A stretch of DNA of 64,000 nucleotides from Motiliproteus coralliicola (GCF_003345655.1 NZ_QQOH01000006.1:1-64000); one strand, 5' to 3'. Counted from the stretch's first letter, positions 38,237-46,307 are shown. Made by a program: numbers and translations. Notes: generated by a model not told the origin, from the letters alone.

Positions 38237-39006
38237 TTTAGCCTCCTTTGCTTATCAAAATATTCCATTTCCTTTTTTGCGTTATTACTTCCTAATAACG
38301 CAGCCTGTTTTGTAAGTTCTATTCCTTTTGACACGTCTTTCTTAACACCCAAACCCGATAAATAAAGAGAACTTAGCTGATATATCGACTCTGATTCAGA
38401 ATGAGAAGCACCCTCCCGAAATAACATCAAAGCCTTTTTGTAATCTTTATCAACGCCTTTACCGTCCAGATAGAAACGACCAATACGACTTAATGCGATA
38501 TGTATCCCTGCTTCTGCTGCCATTTCATAATATTCTTTACTTATCACATAGTCTTTATTTCCTCCTGCACCATACTCATACATCCTAGCCAAGTTGTAGA
38601 TTGCGAAAACATAGCCATTACCAGCAGCAATCTCATACCACTTCCTAGCTTGTACTAAATCCCAATCTACCCCCCACGCTTTATGATAAAATACGGCTAA
38701 GTTATATTGAGCCTCTACCAAACCATCTTTCGCAGCTTGTTCCATCCAATAAAAAGCCTTCCCCTTATCAGGGTCAACAGCTATTCCATTAAGATAGATA
38801 AGTCCGAGATTGAATTTAGAAAATGAGTCACCTAGCCTTGCAGACTCATGAATACTACCTATATTAATTTCATGAGGTTCACTAACATCAATTAGCAGAT
38901 CAATATAATCACAGTAACGACTGCAGTTATGATCATCAGCAGCTAATACCCCTAATGGTAAAAAACCAACAAGAATAAAAACAAAAGCCGCAAATTCTTT
39001 TTTCAT
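38233..39006 (-). CDS. Secreted Sel1-repeat protein, possible partner/immunity protein of the RTX effector
   Basis: A 257-residue protein. A Sec signal peptide ending near GVLAADD precedes five or so Sel1-like repeats (for example AFYWMEQAAKDGLVEAQYNLA and ARKWYEIAAGNGYVFAIYNLA). It would fold as an alpha-solenoid in the periplasm. The start at 39006 has GAGGG 6 bases upstream. It overlaps the RTX start by 4 bases (ATGA), so the two are made in fixed ratio. Its low-GC composition matches the unique N domain of that RTX protein and not the shared module. Sel1 proteins act as immunity proteins in some secreted-effector systems; the same role here is an inference. Confidence 0.8.
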   Translation of the reverse strand: MKKEFAAFVFILVGFLPLGVLAADDHNCSRYCDYIDLLIDVSEPHEINIGSIHESARLGDSFSKFNLGLIYLNGIAVDPDKGKAFYWMEQAAKDGLVEAQYNLAVFYHKAWGVDWDLVQARKWYEIAAGNGYVFAIYNLARMYEYGAGGNKDYVISKEYYEMAAEAGIHIALSRIGRFYLDGKGVDKDYKKALMLFREGASHSESESIYQLSSLYLSGLGVKKDVSKGIELTKQAALLGSNNAKKEMEYFDKQRRLK

Positions 39007-39080
39007 AACCAACCCTCAAACCAACACCTATCACACAAAAGAGACCTATAGTAATTATTTATCTTTTTACACAGTAGCTG

Positions 39081-39164
39081 CTATCTTTCCCTAACACTCT
39101 CCTGCCGATACCTCAGCAGCGGTGCCAAAAAGTATTCACTTAATCGTCGTGTTCCAGTTTTAAC
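39081..39164 (-). pseudogene. Remnant of the 3' end of a second hlyD gene
   Basis: On the minus strand this piece translates, in frame to a TAG stop, as VKTGTRRLSEYFLAPLLRYR followed by QESVRER. That matches the last 27 residues of the intact HlyD at 40911 except for two changes (Q to R and I to S). At DNA level it aligns with 40911-40994 at an offset of 1830 bp. It has no start codon or upstream hlyD sequence. It sits ahead of the Sel1 gene exactly as the real hlyD end sits ahead of the 90-residue membrane protein gene. Confidence 0.85.
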
Positions 39165-39182
39165 TTAGTCAAAGTAGTCAAA

Positions 39183-39195
39183 GGGGTCAGACCCC
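39183..39195. repeat. REP-like palindrome at the RTX truncation point
   Basis: GGGGTCAGACCCC is a perfect 6+6 palindrome around A. Similar GGGGTC-GACCCC palindromes are, as I recall, dispersed in many gammaproteobacterial genomes and linked to REP-associated transposases. It lies between the stop of the truncated RTX gene (39200) and the hlyD remnant (39164). Confidence 0.55.
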
Positions 39196-39199
39196 ATTC

Positions 39200-40579
39200 C
39201 TATAGGGCTTCCTGTTCCGCTTTGCTTCCCGCCGCCGCATATTGGCTAAGAATGGCCGCCAGCGCGGGGCTGAGGGCGGCGGCCTGGCGCAGATCCCGCA
39301 CCGCACCGGAGCCGCGCATATCGGGCGAGCCCTCCAGCTCCACCGGGATGACAACGGTGTCGATATATTCGCGATAAAAAAGGTTGGAAGCCAGATCAAG
39401 ATCAGCCATATGCCCTGTAGTGCCGTCGGTACGAGAGAAGCTGCCCGACAGCTGCGAGCTGTTGCCCTCGCCATAATTAACGGTGTCGCGGAATGGCTCA
39501 ACGGAGAGGCTTTGCACACCGGCTTCGGCCAGCGTCAGCAGCTCATCGGCTTGGCTGATACCATCGCTATTCAGATCACGCCAGACTTTGAGATCGGCAA
39601 ACTGGGCATCGGCGGCATCGACCAGGCCGTCACCGTTTTGGTCCAGATCCGCCAGCGCGGCAAAACCGTGCTCGGCGGTGCTACCGTCCGCCAACAGCGT
39701 ACTGTCGCCGAACAGTTCGGCACCGTTATCGATGGTACCGTTGCCGTTGCGGTCCAACACCAGCAACCCATCATCGGCAGCCACCCAGCCGGTGGCATGC
39801 TTGATACCGTCGCCGTCGTGATCGAAGAGCACGGAGCCATCGGCGGCGAGGGTTTCTATACCGTCTCCGTCGAGGTCAAGGGTTAGCGGATCGTAGTGGA
39901 CAAGGGGAGCGGTCCAGGATTTAGCGGAATTAAAAGATTGATTGACTGATTGATCAATATCGGACCATCCGTCAAAGTTATCAGTGTCTGATTCTACTCC
40001 TAAAACTCCGAACTTTGATGTCATATCGGATAGTACCGAATCTAGACTATCTGATATTTGATCAACAGTGTCCCCAACAGCGTTTGCAATATCAGAGATA
40101 GAATCACTGATATCAGATGCAAATTCATCCAGGCCCTCCCAATACTCATCTGGAATTGCCATCACTGCCATAGATAACCCTAGTGCAAAAACCTTCAATG
40201 CAGGGTGTGGTGCATAAGTAGTAACAGCCCCTGCTAGACCAGCAATGAAATCTGCAATATCTTTTGAAGATGCTGACCCATCATTTATTTTAGACATTAA
40301 GCTTGCAAAGCTAGCTGCCGAGCCTGCTACAGAAAGGCTATGGTTAAATGCTATTCCAAACGTTTCTCCAAACTTTGATACTTGATCTATAGGAATAGAT
40401 TCAAGAATCTTAACTGATTGGCTTATTGTTGTTGAAAGCGCCCCTATATTATCTAGAGGACCACTATTTTGATCAGAAAGATCTTGAATAGATTTAATTG
40501 TTGAGACACCATCCTTGAACTCACCAGATGCCTCAATTAAAGCCTGAGCATGTTCCTTAGATAATATAACTATTGTCAT
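39200..40579 (-). CDS. Truncated RTX-family protein: unique N domain plus Asp-Pro module, no RTX repeats or export signal
   Basis: A 459-residue protein. Residues 1-225 are unique, helical and low in GC, with a hydrophobic alanine/glycine-rich stretch around 75-150 (ADFIAGLAGAVTTYAP, FALGLSMAVMAIP) that could enter membranes. From FNSAKSWTAP onward, including D230-P231, it follows the module of the RTX protein at 35060. It ends abruptly at SKAEQEAL, where the longer protein continues for some 690 residues. It therefore lacks the C-terminal type I export signal. It may be a silent cassette, a decayed copy, or an effector donor by recombination. Confidence 0.75.
   Translation of the reverse strand: MTIVILSKEHAQALIEASGEFKDGVSTIKSIQDLSDQNSGPLDNIGALSTTISQSVKILESIPIDQVSKFGETFGIAFNHSLSVAGSAASFASLMSKINDGSASSKDIADFIAGLAGAVTTYAPHPALKVFALGLSMAVMAIPDEYWEGLDEFASDISDSISDIANAVGDTVDQISDSLDSVLSDMTSKFGVLGVESDTDNFDGWSDIDQSVNQSFNSAKSWTAPLVHYDPLTLDLDGDGIETLAADGSVLFDHDGDGIKHATGWVAADDGLLVLDRNGNGTIDNGAELFGDSTLLADGSTAEHGFAALADLDQNGDGLVDAADAQFADLKVWRDLNSDGISQADELLTLAEAGVQSLSVEPFRDTVNYGEGNSSQLSGSFSRTDGTTGHMADLDLASNLFYREYIDTVVIPVELEGSPDMRGSGAVRDLRQAAALSPALAAILSQYAAAGSKAEQEAL
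39203..39939 (-). repeat. Shared Asp-Pro module segment, copy in the truncated RTX gene
   Basis: Partner of 37118-37857, with one codon of length difference in the linker. Recombination between the copies would delete about 2.1 kb and join the N domain at 40579 to the full C-terminal half of the other gene. Confidence 0.85.
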
Positions 40580-40600
40580 AACTCATCATTGAATGTCATT

Positions 40601-40873
40601 TCAAATATTCTTAAACATAGAGCCTAACACCCCTCCAAAGAGGAGAGCTAACCATGAGCATATTAATACCTGAAGCCATAGCGGAATTATTTCTTTATTA
40701 ACAACCTGTTTTATAAATCCTAACAAAACCAAAACCCCAATCGTGACCAACAAAGTTGAGACCAGATTTAAAAATAAACTCTCAACTTTTCCTGAAAAAA
40801 ACACTCCCAGAAAAAGGCCTATAAACAATAATATAAAGTATATAGCCTGTATCAAAAACTGAACCGTTGTCAT
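40601..40873 (-). CDS. Small three-helix membrane protein, possible immunity protein
   Basis: About 90 residues, almost entirely hydrophobic, with three predicted membrane helices (around residues 6-27, 34-52 and 66-84). No family is recognised. The frame stays open upstream into hlyD, but the ATG at 40873 (MTTVQFLIQ) lies after the hlyD stop. The ribosome site is weak. It lies between hlyD and the truncated RTX gene, 21 bases ahead of the latter, and shares its low GC. Small multi-helix proteins often protect against pore-forming toxins, which suits the hydrophobic N domain next door. This is inference only. Confidence 0.6.
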   Translation of the reverse strand: MTTVQFLIQAIYFILLFIGLFLGVFFSGKVESLFLNLVSTLLVTIGVLVLLGFIKQVVNKEIIPLWLQVLICSWLALLFGGVLGSMFKNI

Positions 40874-40910
40874 AATTTTAATTTCACACCATTTATTTAA
40901 TAAATAAAAC

Positions 40911-42314
40911 TCATCTTTCCCTAACACTCTCCTGACGATACCGCAGCAAGGGCGCCAAAAAGTATTCAATTAATTGCCTTGTCCCGGTTTTAACCTCAGC
41001 GGTCACAGCCATCCCCGGTATTAATTGTACTTTATTCCCTTCCACCTTCAGCCAGTCTTGATCCATTAACAGTTTCATTTTATAGATCAGTCCTTTCTCT
41101 TCGTCAGCCAAGGCATCGGCACTGACTTGGATAACTTCGGCCTCGATCAGGCCGTATTTGGTGAAGGGGAAGGTGTGGACTTTGATGGCGGCATCCATCT
41201 GTGCGCGGATAAAGCCGATATCTTTGTTGGCCAAGTAGGCTTCGACCACCAGTGCTTCTTCACGGGGGACGATCTGCATCAGTGGTTGGGCCGGGGTGAC
41301 GACTTCACCGGGGGAGGCCAATACTAGCTCTTTGATGATGCCGTCGACCGGGGCGTAGAGGACCTGTCGTTGATTGCGATCTTGGGCTTTGCTTAGTTCT
41401 TCGGCCAGTGAGCGCTGTTGACGCCGACTTTCGGCCAGGGCTTCGAAGGCTTGGGCGCGGCTTTGGGATCGAAGCACCTGCAGTTGGGCTTGGGTCTCCT
41501 GTAATGCAGCCCGTAGTTGGCGCTGGCGCGCCTGCTCTTCGACCAGCTCCAGCTCGTTATCGACCCGTTCGGATTCCAGCTCCAGGTATTGATTGCGGGC
41601 GGCCATTTTGCGCTCGCTGAGCTGTTTCAGCGCGTCGGCTCGCTCGCTGATCAGCGGCAGGGTGGATTCCAGCCTGCGGATACGCGCCTGACTGGCGTCT
41701 TTATCGGCCAGCTTGGCGGCCTGGGTGCGCTTTAGCGCCTGGGTCTGGGCCTGGTATTGGGCCCACTGTTGATCGAACAAACTCTGGTGCAGTTGTCTCT
41801 GGGGTTCGGAAGCTTGCTGTGGCCAGATAATCAGTTGGTCGCTGGTGTCGGCTTCAGTGTCAGAACTAGCCAACCGGTTGGCCAGGGCTTGCTGGCGGGC
41901 CAGGTTCAGTCGGGTGGTGAGGAGTTCGTGTTGTAGGCGTTGTTGGTCGGCCTCGGTCTGGGTGGCATCCAGCTCCACCAGCGGCTGCCCTTGAATCACC
42001 GCTTCGCCATCTTTGACCAGAATTCGGCTGACTACACCTTTTTCCAACGGCTGGATCGGTTTGATCTTACCGCTGGGGACGATCTTGCCTTCGGCCACAG
42101 CGACGATGTCGACCTTGCCGACACAGGCCCAGGTCACACCGATCAGAAACAATCCGATCAGGGTCCACATCATCACCCGCCCCATCGGCGACGGTGGCCG
42201 GTCCTGGATTTCCAGCGCCGCCGGTAGAAACTCCAGCTCGTCACGGGCGATATGGTTATCACCGAGGCTGCCGCGCCGTTGCCAGGCATTGATCAGTGCG
42301 CGTATCGGGTTCAT
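40911..42314 (-). CDS. Type I secretion membrane fusion protein (HlyD family)
   Basis: A 467-residue periplasmic adaptor linking the ABC exporter to an outer-membrane TolC channel, which is not encoded here. A cytoplasmic N-terminal stretch and a TM helix (about 48-68) precede the lipoyl/barrel segment EGKIVPSGKIKPIQPLEKGVV. A long coiled coil (about 115-300) and the C-terminal barrel (VDGIIKELVLASPGEVV, RQLIEYFLAPLLRYR) follow. The start overlaps the end of the ABC gene by 4 bases (ATGA). A second copy of its last 27 codons survives at 39081-39164. Confidence 0.93.
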   Translation of the reverse strand: MNPIRALINAWQRRGSLGDNHIARDELEFLPAALEIQDRPPSPMGRVMMWTLIGLFLIGVTWACVGKVDIVAVAEGKIVPSGKIKPIQPLEKGVVSRILVKDGEAVIQGQPLVELDATQTEADQQRLQHELLTTRLNLARQQALANRLASSDTEADTSDQLIIWPQQASEPQRQLHQSLFDQQWAQYQAQTQALKRTQAAKLADKDASQARIRRLESTLPLISERADALKQLSERKMAARNQYLELESERVDNELELVEEQARQRQLRAALQETQAQLQVLRSQSRAQAFEALAESRRQQRSLAEELSKAQDRNQRQVLYAPVDGIIKELVLASPGEVVTPAQPLMQIVPREEALVVEAYLANKDIGFIRAQMDAAIKVHTFPFTKYGLIEAEVIQVSADALADEEKGLIYKMKLLMDQDWLKVEGNKVQLIPGMAVTAEVKTGTRQLIEYFLAPLLRYRQESVRER

Positions 42315-44602
42315 TCGCTGATGCCCTCCACGGTGGATTGGGCTGCAGTGGTTTGAGGCTGGTGCGGCTGATCGACTTCTCTTTGCGCCGCTCGACGCCG
42401 GGCCGCCGCGTTCGGCAGGCTGGACTGGAAGCTGTTAAGACGGGCGTATTCGCCTTTCTGTGCCAACAGCTGCTCATGGTTGCCGGACTCGATAATCCGC
42501 CCCCTGTCCATAACGATAATCCGATCGCATTGACGCACGGTGCTGAGCCGGTGGGCGATGATAAACAGGGTGCGGCCCCGGCTGATGGCGGCCATGTTGT
42601 CTTGAATAATCCGTTCGGATTCGTAGTCCAGTGCGCTGGTCGCTTCGTCGAAGATCAGGATTCGGGGGTCGGCGATCAACGCCCTGGCAATAGCGATACG
42701 CTGGCGTTGGCCGCCGGACAGGTTGCAGCCGTGTTCGCCGACCGAATTATCGTAGCCTTCGGGTAGTTCCAGAATAAATTCATGCGCACCCGCCAGTTTG
42801 GCGGCATGGACCACGGCCTCCATCGGCAAACCGGGGTTGGCCAGGGCGATATTCTCGCGGATCGAGCGGTTGAACAGGAAATTCTCCTGCAGCACCACAC
42901 CGATATTTCTCCGCAACCAGGCCGTGTCGACCATCGCCAGATCGACGCCGTCCACCAGCACCCGGCCCGATTCGGGCACATAGAGCCGCTGCACCAGCTT
43001 GGTCAGGGTGCTTTTGCCGGAGCCGGAGCGACCGACGATGCCGATGACTTCGCCCGGGCGCACCTGCAGGTTGACGCCGTTCAATATCTGCGGCCCGTCG
43101 GGGCGGTAACGAAAGCCGACATGCTCGAAACTGACCGCACCTTTAAGGCTGGGCAGCGTACTGCGGTTGGGGTTGTAACCCGGCTCGCGGGGGGTATTGA
43201 GGATATCGCCCAGGCGCTTGAGCGAGATACCCGCCTGCTGGAAGTCCTGCCATAGCTGTACCAGCTTCAGGATCGGCCCGGTAACCCGCCCGGCGATCAT
43301 GTTGAAGGCGATCAGTTGGCCCACCGACAGCTCACCGCCGATTACCAGATGGGCGCCCCACCAGATAATCCCCAGCGTGGTCAGTTTGCTGATAAACCCG
43401 GCAATCTGGTTGGCGATATTGTTTAGGTTCTGGCTACGGAAAGAAGCGGTGACATACTTGCTGAGTTGATCTTCCCAACGCCGCTGCATCTGCGGCTCCA
43501 CCGCCATCGCCTTGAGAGTTTCGATACCGGTGACCGACTCCACCAGAAAGGCCTGGTTTTCGGCCCCATGCTTGAATTTCTGGTCCAGCCGGTGGCGCAG
43601 GATCGGGGTAATAAAGATCGACAGCAACGCATAGCAGGGCAAGGTGGCCAGCACGATCAACGTCAGGGTCGGGCTGTAATACCACATCACCGCAAAGAAC
43701 ACGAGGGTGAAGGAGAGGTCGATAATCAGCGTCAGCGCGGTACCAGTGATGAAGTTGCGGATGGTCTCCAGCTCACGAACTCGGGCGACACTCTGCCCCA
43801 CCTGGCGGGCTTCGAAATAGGCCAGTGGCAATGCAGTGAGGTGATTAAATAACTTGGCCCCCAGCGCCACATCGACCCGGTTGGCGGTATGGGCAAACAG
43901 GTAATGACGCAAGCCGCCGATGGTAGCCTCGAAAAACGCCAGCACAAAGAAGCCGAATGCGAGCACATCCAGGGTGGTAAAGCCCTGGTGGACCAACACC
44001 TTGTCCATCACTACCTGGAAAAACAGCGGTGTGGCCAGCGCGAACAGCTGTAGGAAGAACGAGGCTATGATCACCTCGGTAAAATGCTTGCGATACTTCA
44101 GCAGCGCCGGGATAAACCAGCTGAGGTTAAACAACCCCTGCCCTTGTCCCTGTCCGCCACGCAACGCCAATCGAATCAGTTCGCCGGACCAGAGTTCTTC
44201 AAACTCCTGCTGATTTAGGGTTTGGGGTGCCCGCTGACCAGGCTGCTGTATCAAGACTCGCCAGTCAGCTTTATCGGCACCCGGTTCGGGTTCCGATACC
44301 TTGGCGACAATAAAATAATTGCCGTTGCGATCCCGGCCGATGGCCGGTAACGAGCGTGGCTGCAGGCCTTGAAGCGTGGTAGTGGATTGCTTGGCGCGAA
44401 ACCCCAGAGCTTTGGCGGCCCGTAACAGATCTTGGGTATCCAGCGGTTGCTGGTCGCGGCCAAACTGGTGCTTGAGCTGATCCGGTTCGGCCGGAAGGCG
44501 ATGAAAACGGGCTATAGAGACGAGGCTGTATAAGCCGGTGTCTAATTCTGGAGAAGATGGCTGCTCCGAATTGGTTGAAGCAGCCTGTGCAGAACTCAGC
44601 AT
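42311..44602 (-). CDS. Type I secretion ABC transporter (HlyB family)
   Basis: A 763-residue exporter. An N-terminal C39-like domain lacks the protease cysteine (TGLYSLVSIARF occupies its place), as in RTX exporters that only use it to hold substrate. A six-helix ABC transmembrane domain follows (about 165-450). The nucleotide-binding domain has Walker A GRSGSGKST near 524-532, signature LSGGQRQR and Walker B ILIFDEATSALD. I place the start at 44602 because AAGGA lies 8 bases upstream; an ATG three codons earlier has no spacing. It is the first gene of the hlyB-hlyD-effector run. The 175 bases upstream are AT-rich and probably hold the promoter. Confidence 0.94.
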   Translation of the reverse strand: MLSSAQAASTNSEQPSSPELDTGLYSLVSIARFHRLPAEPDQLKHQFGRDQQPLDTQDLLRAAKALGFRAKQSTTTLQGLQPRSLPAIGRDRNGNYFIVAKVSEPEPGADKADWRVLIQQPGQRAPQTLNQQEFEELWSGELIRLALRGGQGQGQGLFNLSWFIPALLKYRKHFTEVIIASFFLQLFALATPLFFQVVMDKVLVHQGFTTLDVLAFGFFVLAFFEATIGGLRHYLFAHTANRVDVALGAKLFNHLTALPLAYFEARQVGQSVARVRELETIRNFITGTALTLIIDLSFTLVFFAVMWYYSPTLTLIVLATLPCYALLSIFITPILRHRLDQKFKHGAENQAFLVESVTGIETLKAMAVEPQMQRRWEDQLSKYVTASFRSQNLNNIANQIAGFISKLTTLGIIWWGAHLVIGGELSVGQLIAFNMIAGRVTGPILKLVQLWQDFQQAGISLKRLGDILNTPREPGYNPNRSTLPSLKGAVSFEHVGFRYRPDGPQILNGVNLQVRPGEVIGIVGRSGSGKSTLTKLVQRLYVPESGRVLVDGVDLAMVDTAWLRRNIGVVLQENFLFNRSIRENIALANPGLPMEAVVHAAKLAGAHEFILELPEGYDNSVGEHGCNLSGGQRQRIAIARALIADPRILIFDEATSALDYESERIIQDNMAAISRGRTLFIIAHRLSTVRQCDRIIVMDRGRIIESGNHEQLLAQKGEYARLNSFQSSLPNAAARRRAAQREVDQPHQPQTTAAQSTVEGISE

Positions 44603-44786
44603 ATACAACATCCTTGTTGCTGATCACAATGCCGGACTCCATCCTGGGTCCATTTAATGATACAAAATATCTCACACCATTAAAGCGCGCACAACTTACT
44701 GTTTTAGATGCGCAAAACCTTATTTAACAGTTAGTGTTACGTAGCAAAACTGAAGTGCTTCAACAGCCCAAACTGCGGATCCAGTG

Positions 44787-45227
44787 TTATAACGTTTCTT
44801 TTAGCTCAGGCCAGTGTTTATCACCCTTCTGGATATAGCCGGGAATATCCTTGGACCAGGTTTTCTGCACCGACTTGGAGTAGTTCAAATACAGCTTGCC
44901 GTCGACAATCGTCCAGGCCGACGGGTCGATGCTGGCGGTGTAGTTGTTGGCCACCGCGTAGGCACAGTAACCGCCATACTGGGGGGCATAGGCGGTCGGA
45001 TTCTGAATAAAGCGATCGCGGTTTTCCGCACTGCTGAAGCGCCAGTTGGCACCCTGCCATTTGTAGGAGTAATCACTGTCCCCACGAACGGGTTTGGATT
45101 CAGTGAAGTAGGCCACCGGGTCGTAGCCTTCGATGGCGTTGTTGCCCCAGCCCTGGGTATTCACCGGGCCGGCCTGAACGCTGCTCCAAAGCAGCAAAGA
45201 GGTCAGCAGGACGAGCAGAGATTTCAT
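44787..45227 (-). CDS. Exported YHS-domain protein
   Basis: A 146-residue protein with a Sec signal peptide (MKSLLVLLTSLLLWSSVQA) and one YHS-type domain (AIEGYDPVAYF at the front, YAPQYGGYCAYAVANN in the middle). The domain occurs in metal- or redox-related proteins, but its role here is unknown. The start at 45227 has GGAG 7 bases upstream. It lies between the RTX locus and ubiV on the same strand, with a terminator separating it from ubiV. Confidence 0.8.
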   Translation of the reverse strand: MKSLLVLLTSLLLWSSVQAGPVNTQGWGNNAIEGYDPVAYFTESKPVRGDSDYSYKWQGANWRFSSAENRDRFIQNPTAYAPQYGGYCAYAVANNYTASIDPSAWTIVDGKLYLNYSKSVQKTWSKDIPGYIQKGDKHWPELKETL

Positions 45228-45322
45228 TCGGATGCTCCTGATTAGAACGGATTTGGGAGCATAGACGGTTGAAATCGTCATTTGTTGCAGCGCTGATTCC
45301 GACCAAGAATCAAACCCGCAAT

Positions 45323-45350
45323 AAAAAAGCCACCGGGGTCGGTGGCTTTC
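45323..45350 (-). terminator. ubiU-ubiV terminator
   Basis: An AAAGCCACC/GGTGGCTTT stem with a six-base loop is followed by a T run on the minus strand, 22 bases after the ubiV stop. Confidence 0.82.
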
Positions 45351-45371
45351 TGAATCGGGATGCCCTGCGGA

Positions 45372-46286
45372 TCAGGATTGGTGAGTATTCACCAACCCGG
45401 CATCGTCGTACCAATAACCGTTGACCGCATCCTGCGGGATGATCGGAATCTGATTCGAGTTACCGTCCAGTTGATCGCGGAACTGCTTGATCACCGACGC
45501 CATCTCCTCACCCTGCGGACTCAGGCGAACGATATCGACCCCGATCCGTTTCATCTCGTCCAGCTCCGGCAACAGGTTGTAGGTCTGGCCGGACAGGGTC
45601 TGGATACCATTGATGGTGAACACCTCCTGGTCTTCCTGACTGCTCATCGGCAGGCCGTCGGGGTATTCCAGGCAGACATATTGGCATCGATCTTTGGGCA
45701 GGTTTCGAGCCCGGGCGGTGAAGCAGCGCGCCGAATAAGCCAACGGCATCAGTCCGTAGCTGAACACTTCGGTCTCCAGCTCGCCATCGATTCCCATCGA
45801 TTGGGCATCGGTCAGGATATCGGCCAGTGCCTTGCCGGACAGTTCCACCGGCATGACCCAGCGGCGCATGCCGTTGTCGTAGAGGTTTTTCAGGGTACGG
45901 GCGTTGTAGATGTTGATCGAGGTGCCGGCCACGAACGGCAGCTTGCGCTCGGCCATCAATTGCACCGCACCGATGTCGTTGGCTTCGATCATCAGTTCGC
46001 CGTTGTCGCACAGCCGACGCAGGGTTTTCAGCTCTGACTCGGCTTCGATCAGCGCCAGCGAAGACAGCACGATCTGCTTGCCGGCCGCTTTGCCCGGCTC
46101 TTTACCCGACTGCGCCAACTCCTGGCCCAGCTCGATCCACTCGGCAGTTTTCAGCTCACGCCGCTTGGAGCAGACGCTCTCGCCCAGATAGATGATATCG
46201 ACCGGTTGCTCGATCATGTCGCGATAAAAATTGTAGACCCGTTCGCGGTCCCAGAAGAACAGTAGTGATCCCAGTGAAAGTTGCAT
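45372..46286 (-). CDS. ubiV: U32-family protein UbiV, O2-independent ubiquinone biosynthesis
   Basis: A 304-residue U32-peptidase-family protein. Cysteines expected to bind a [4Fe-4S] cluster are visible in GESVCSKRREL and in SARCFTARARNLPKDRCQYVC. In E. coli, UbiV with UbiU performs the oxygen-independent hydroxylations of ubiquinone synthesis. It begins 21 bases after ubiU and ends at a terminator, so the two form an operon. An FNR-type box lies upstream of ubiU. Confidence 0.92.
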   Translation of the reverse strand: MQLSLGSLLFFWDRERVYNFYRDMIEQPVDIIYLGESVCSKRRELKTAEWIELGQELAQSGKEPGKAAGKQIVLSSLALIEAESELKTLRRLCDNGELMIEANDIGAVQLMAERKLPFVAGTSINIYNARTLKNLYDNGMRRWVMPVELSGKALADILTDAQSMGIDGELETEVFSYGLMPLAYSARCFTARARNLPKDRCQYVCLEYPDGLPMSSQEDQEVFTINGIQTLSGQTYNLLPELDEMKRIGVDIVRLSPQGEEMASVIKQFRDQLDGNSNQIPIIPQDAVNGYWYDDAGLVNTHQS

Positions 46287-46307
46287 AGTGACCTCGATTC
46301 TCCTGCA

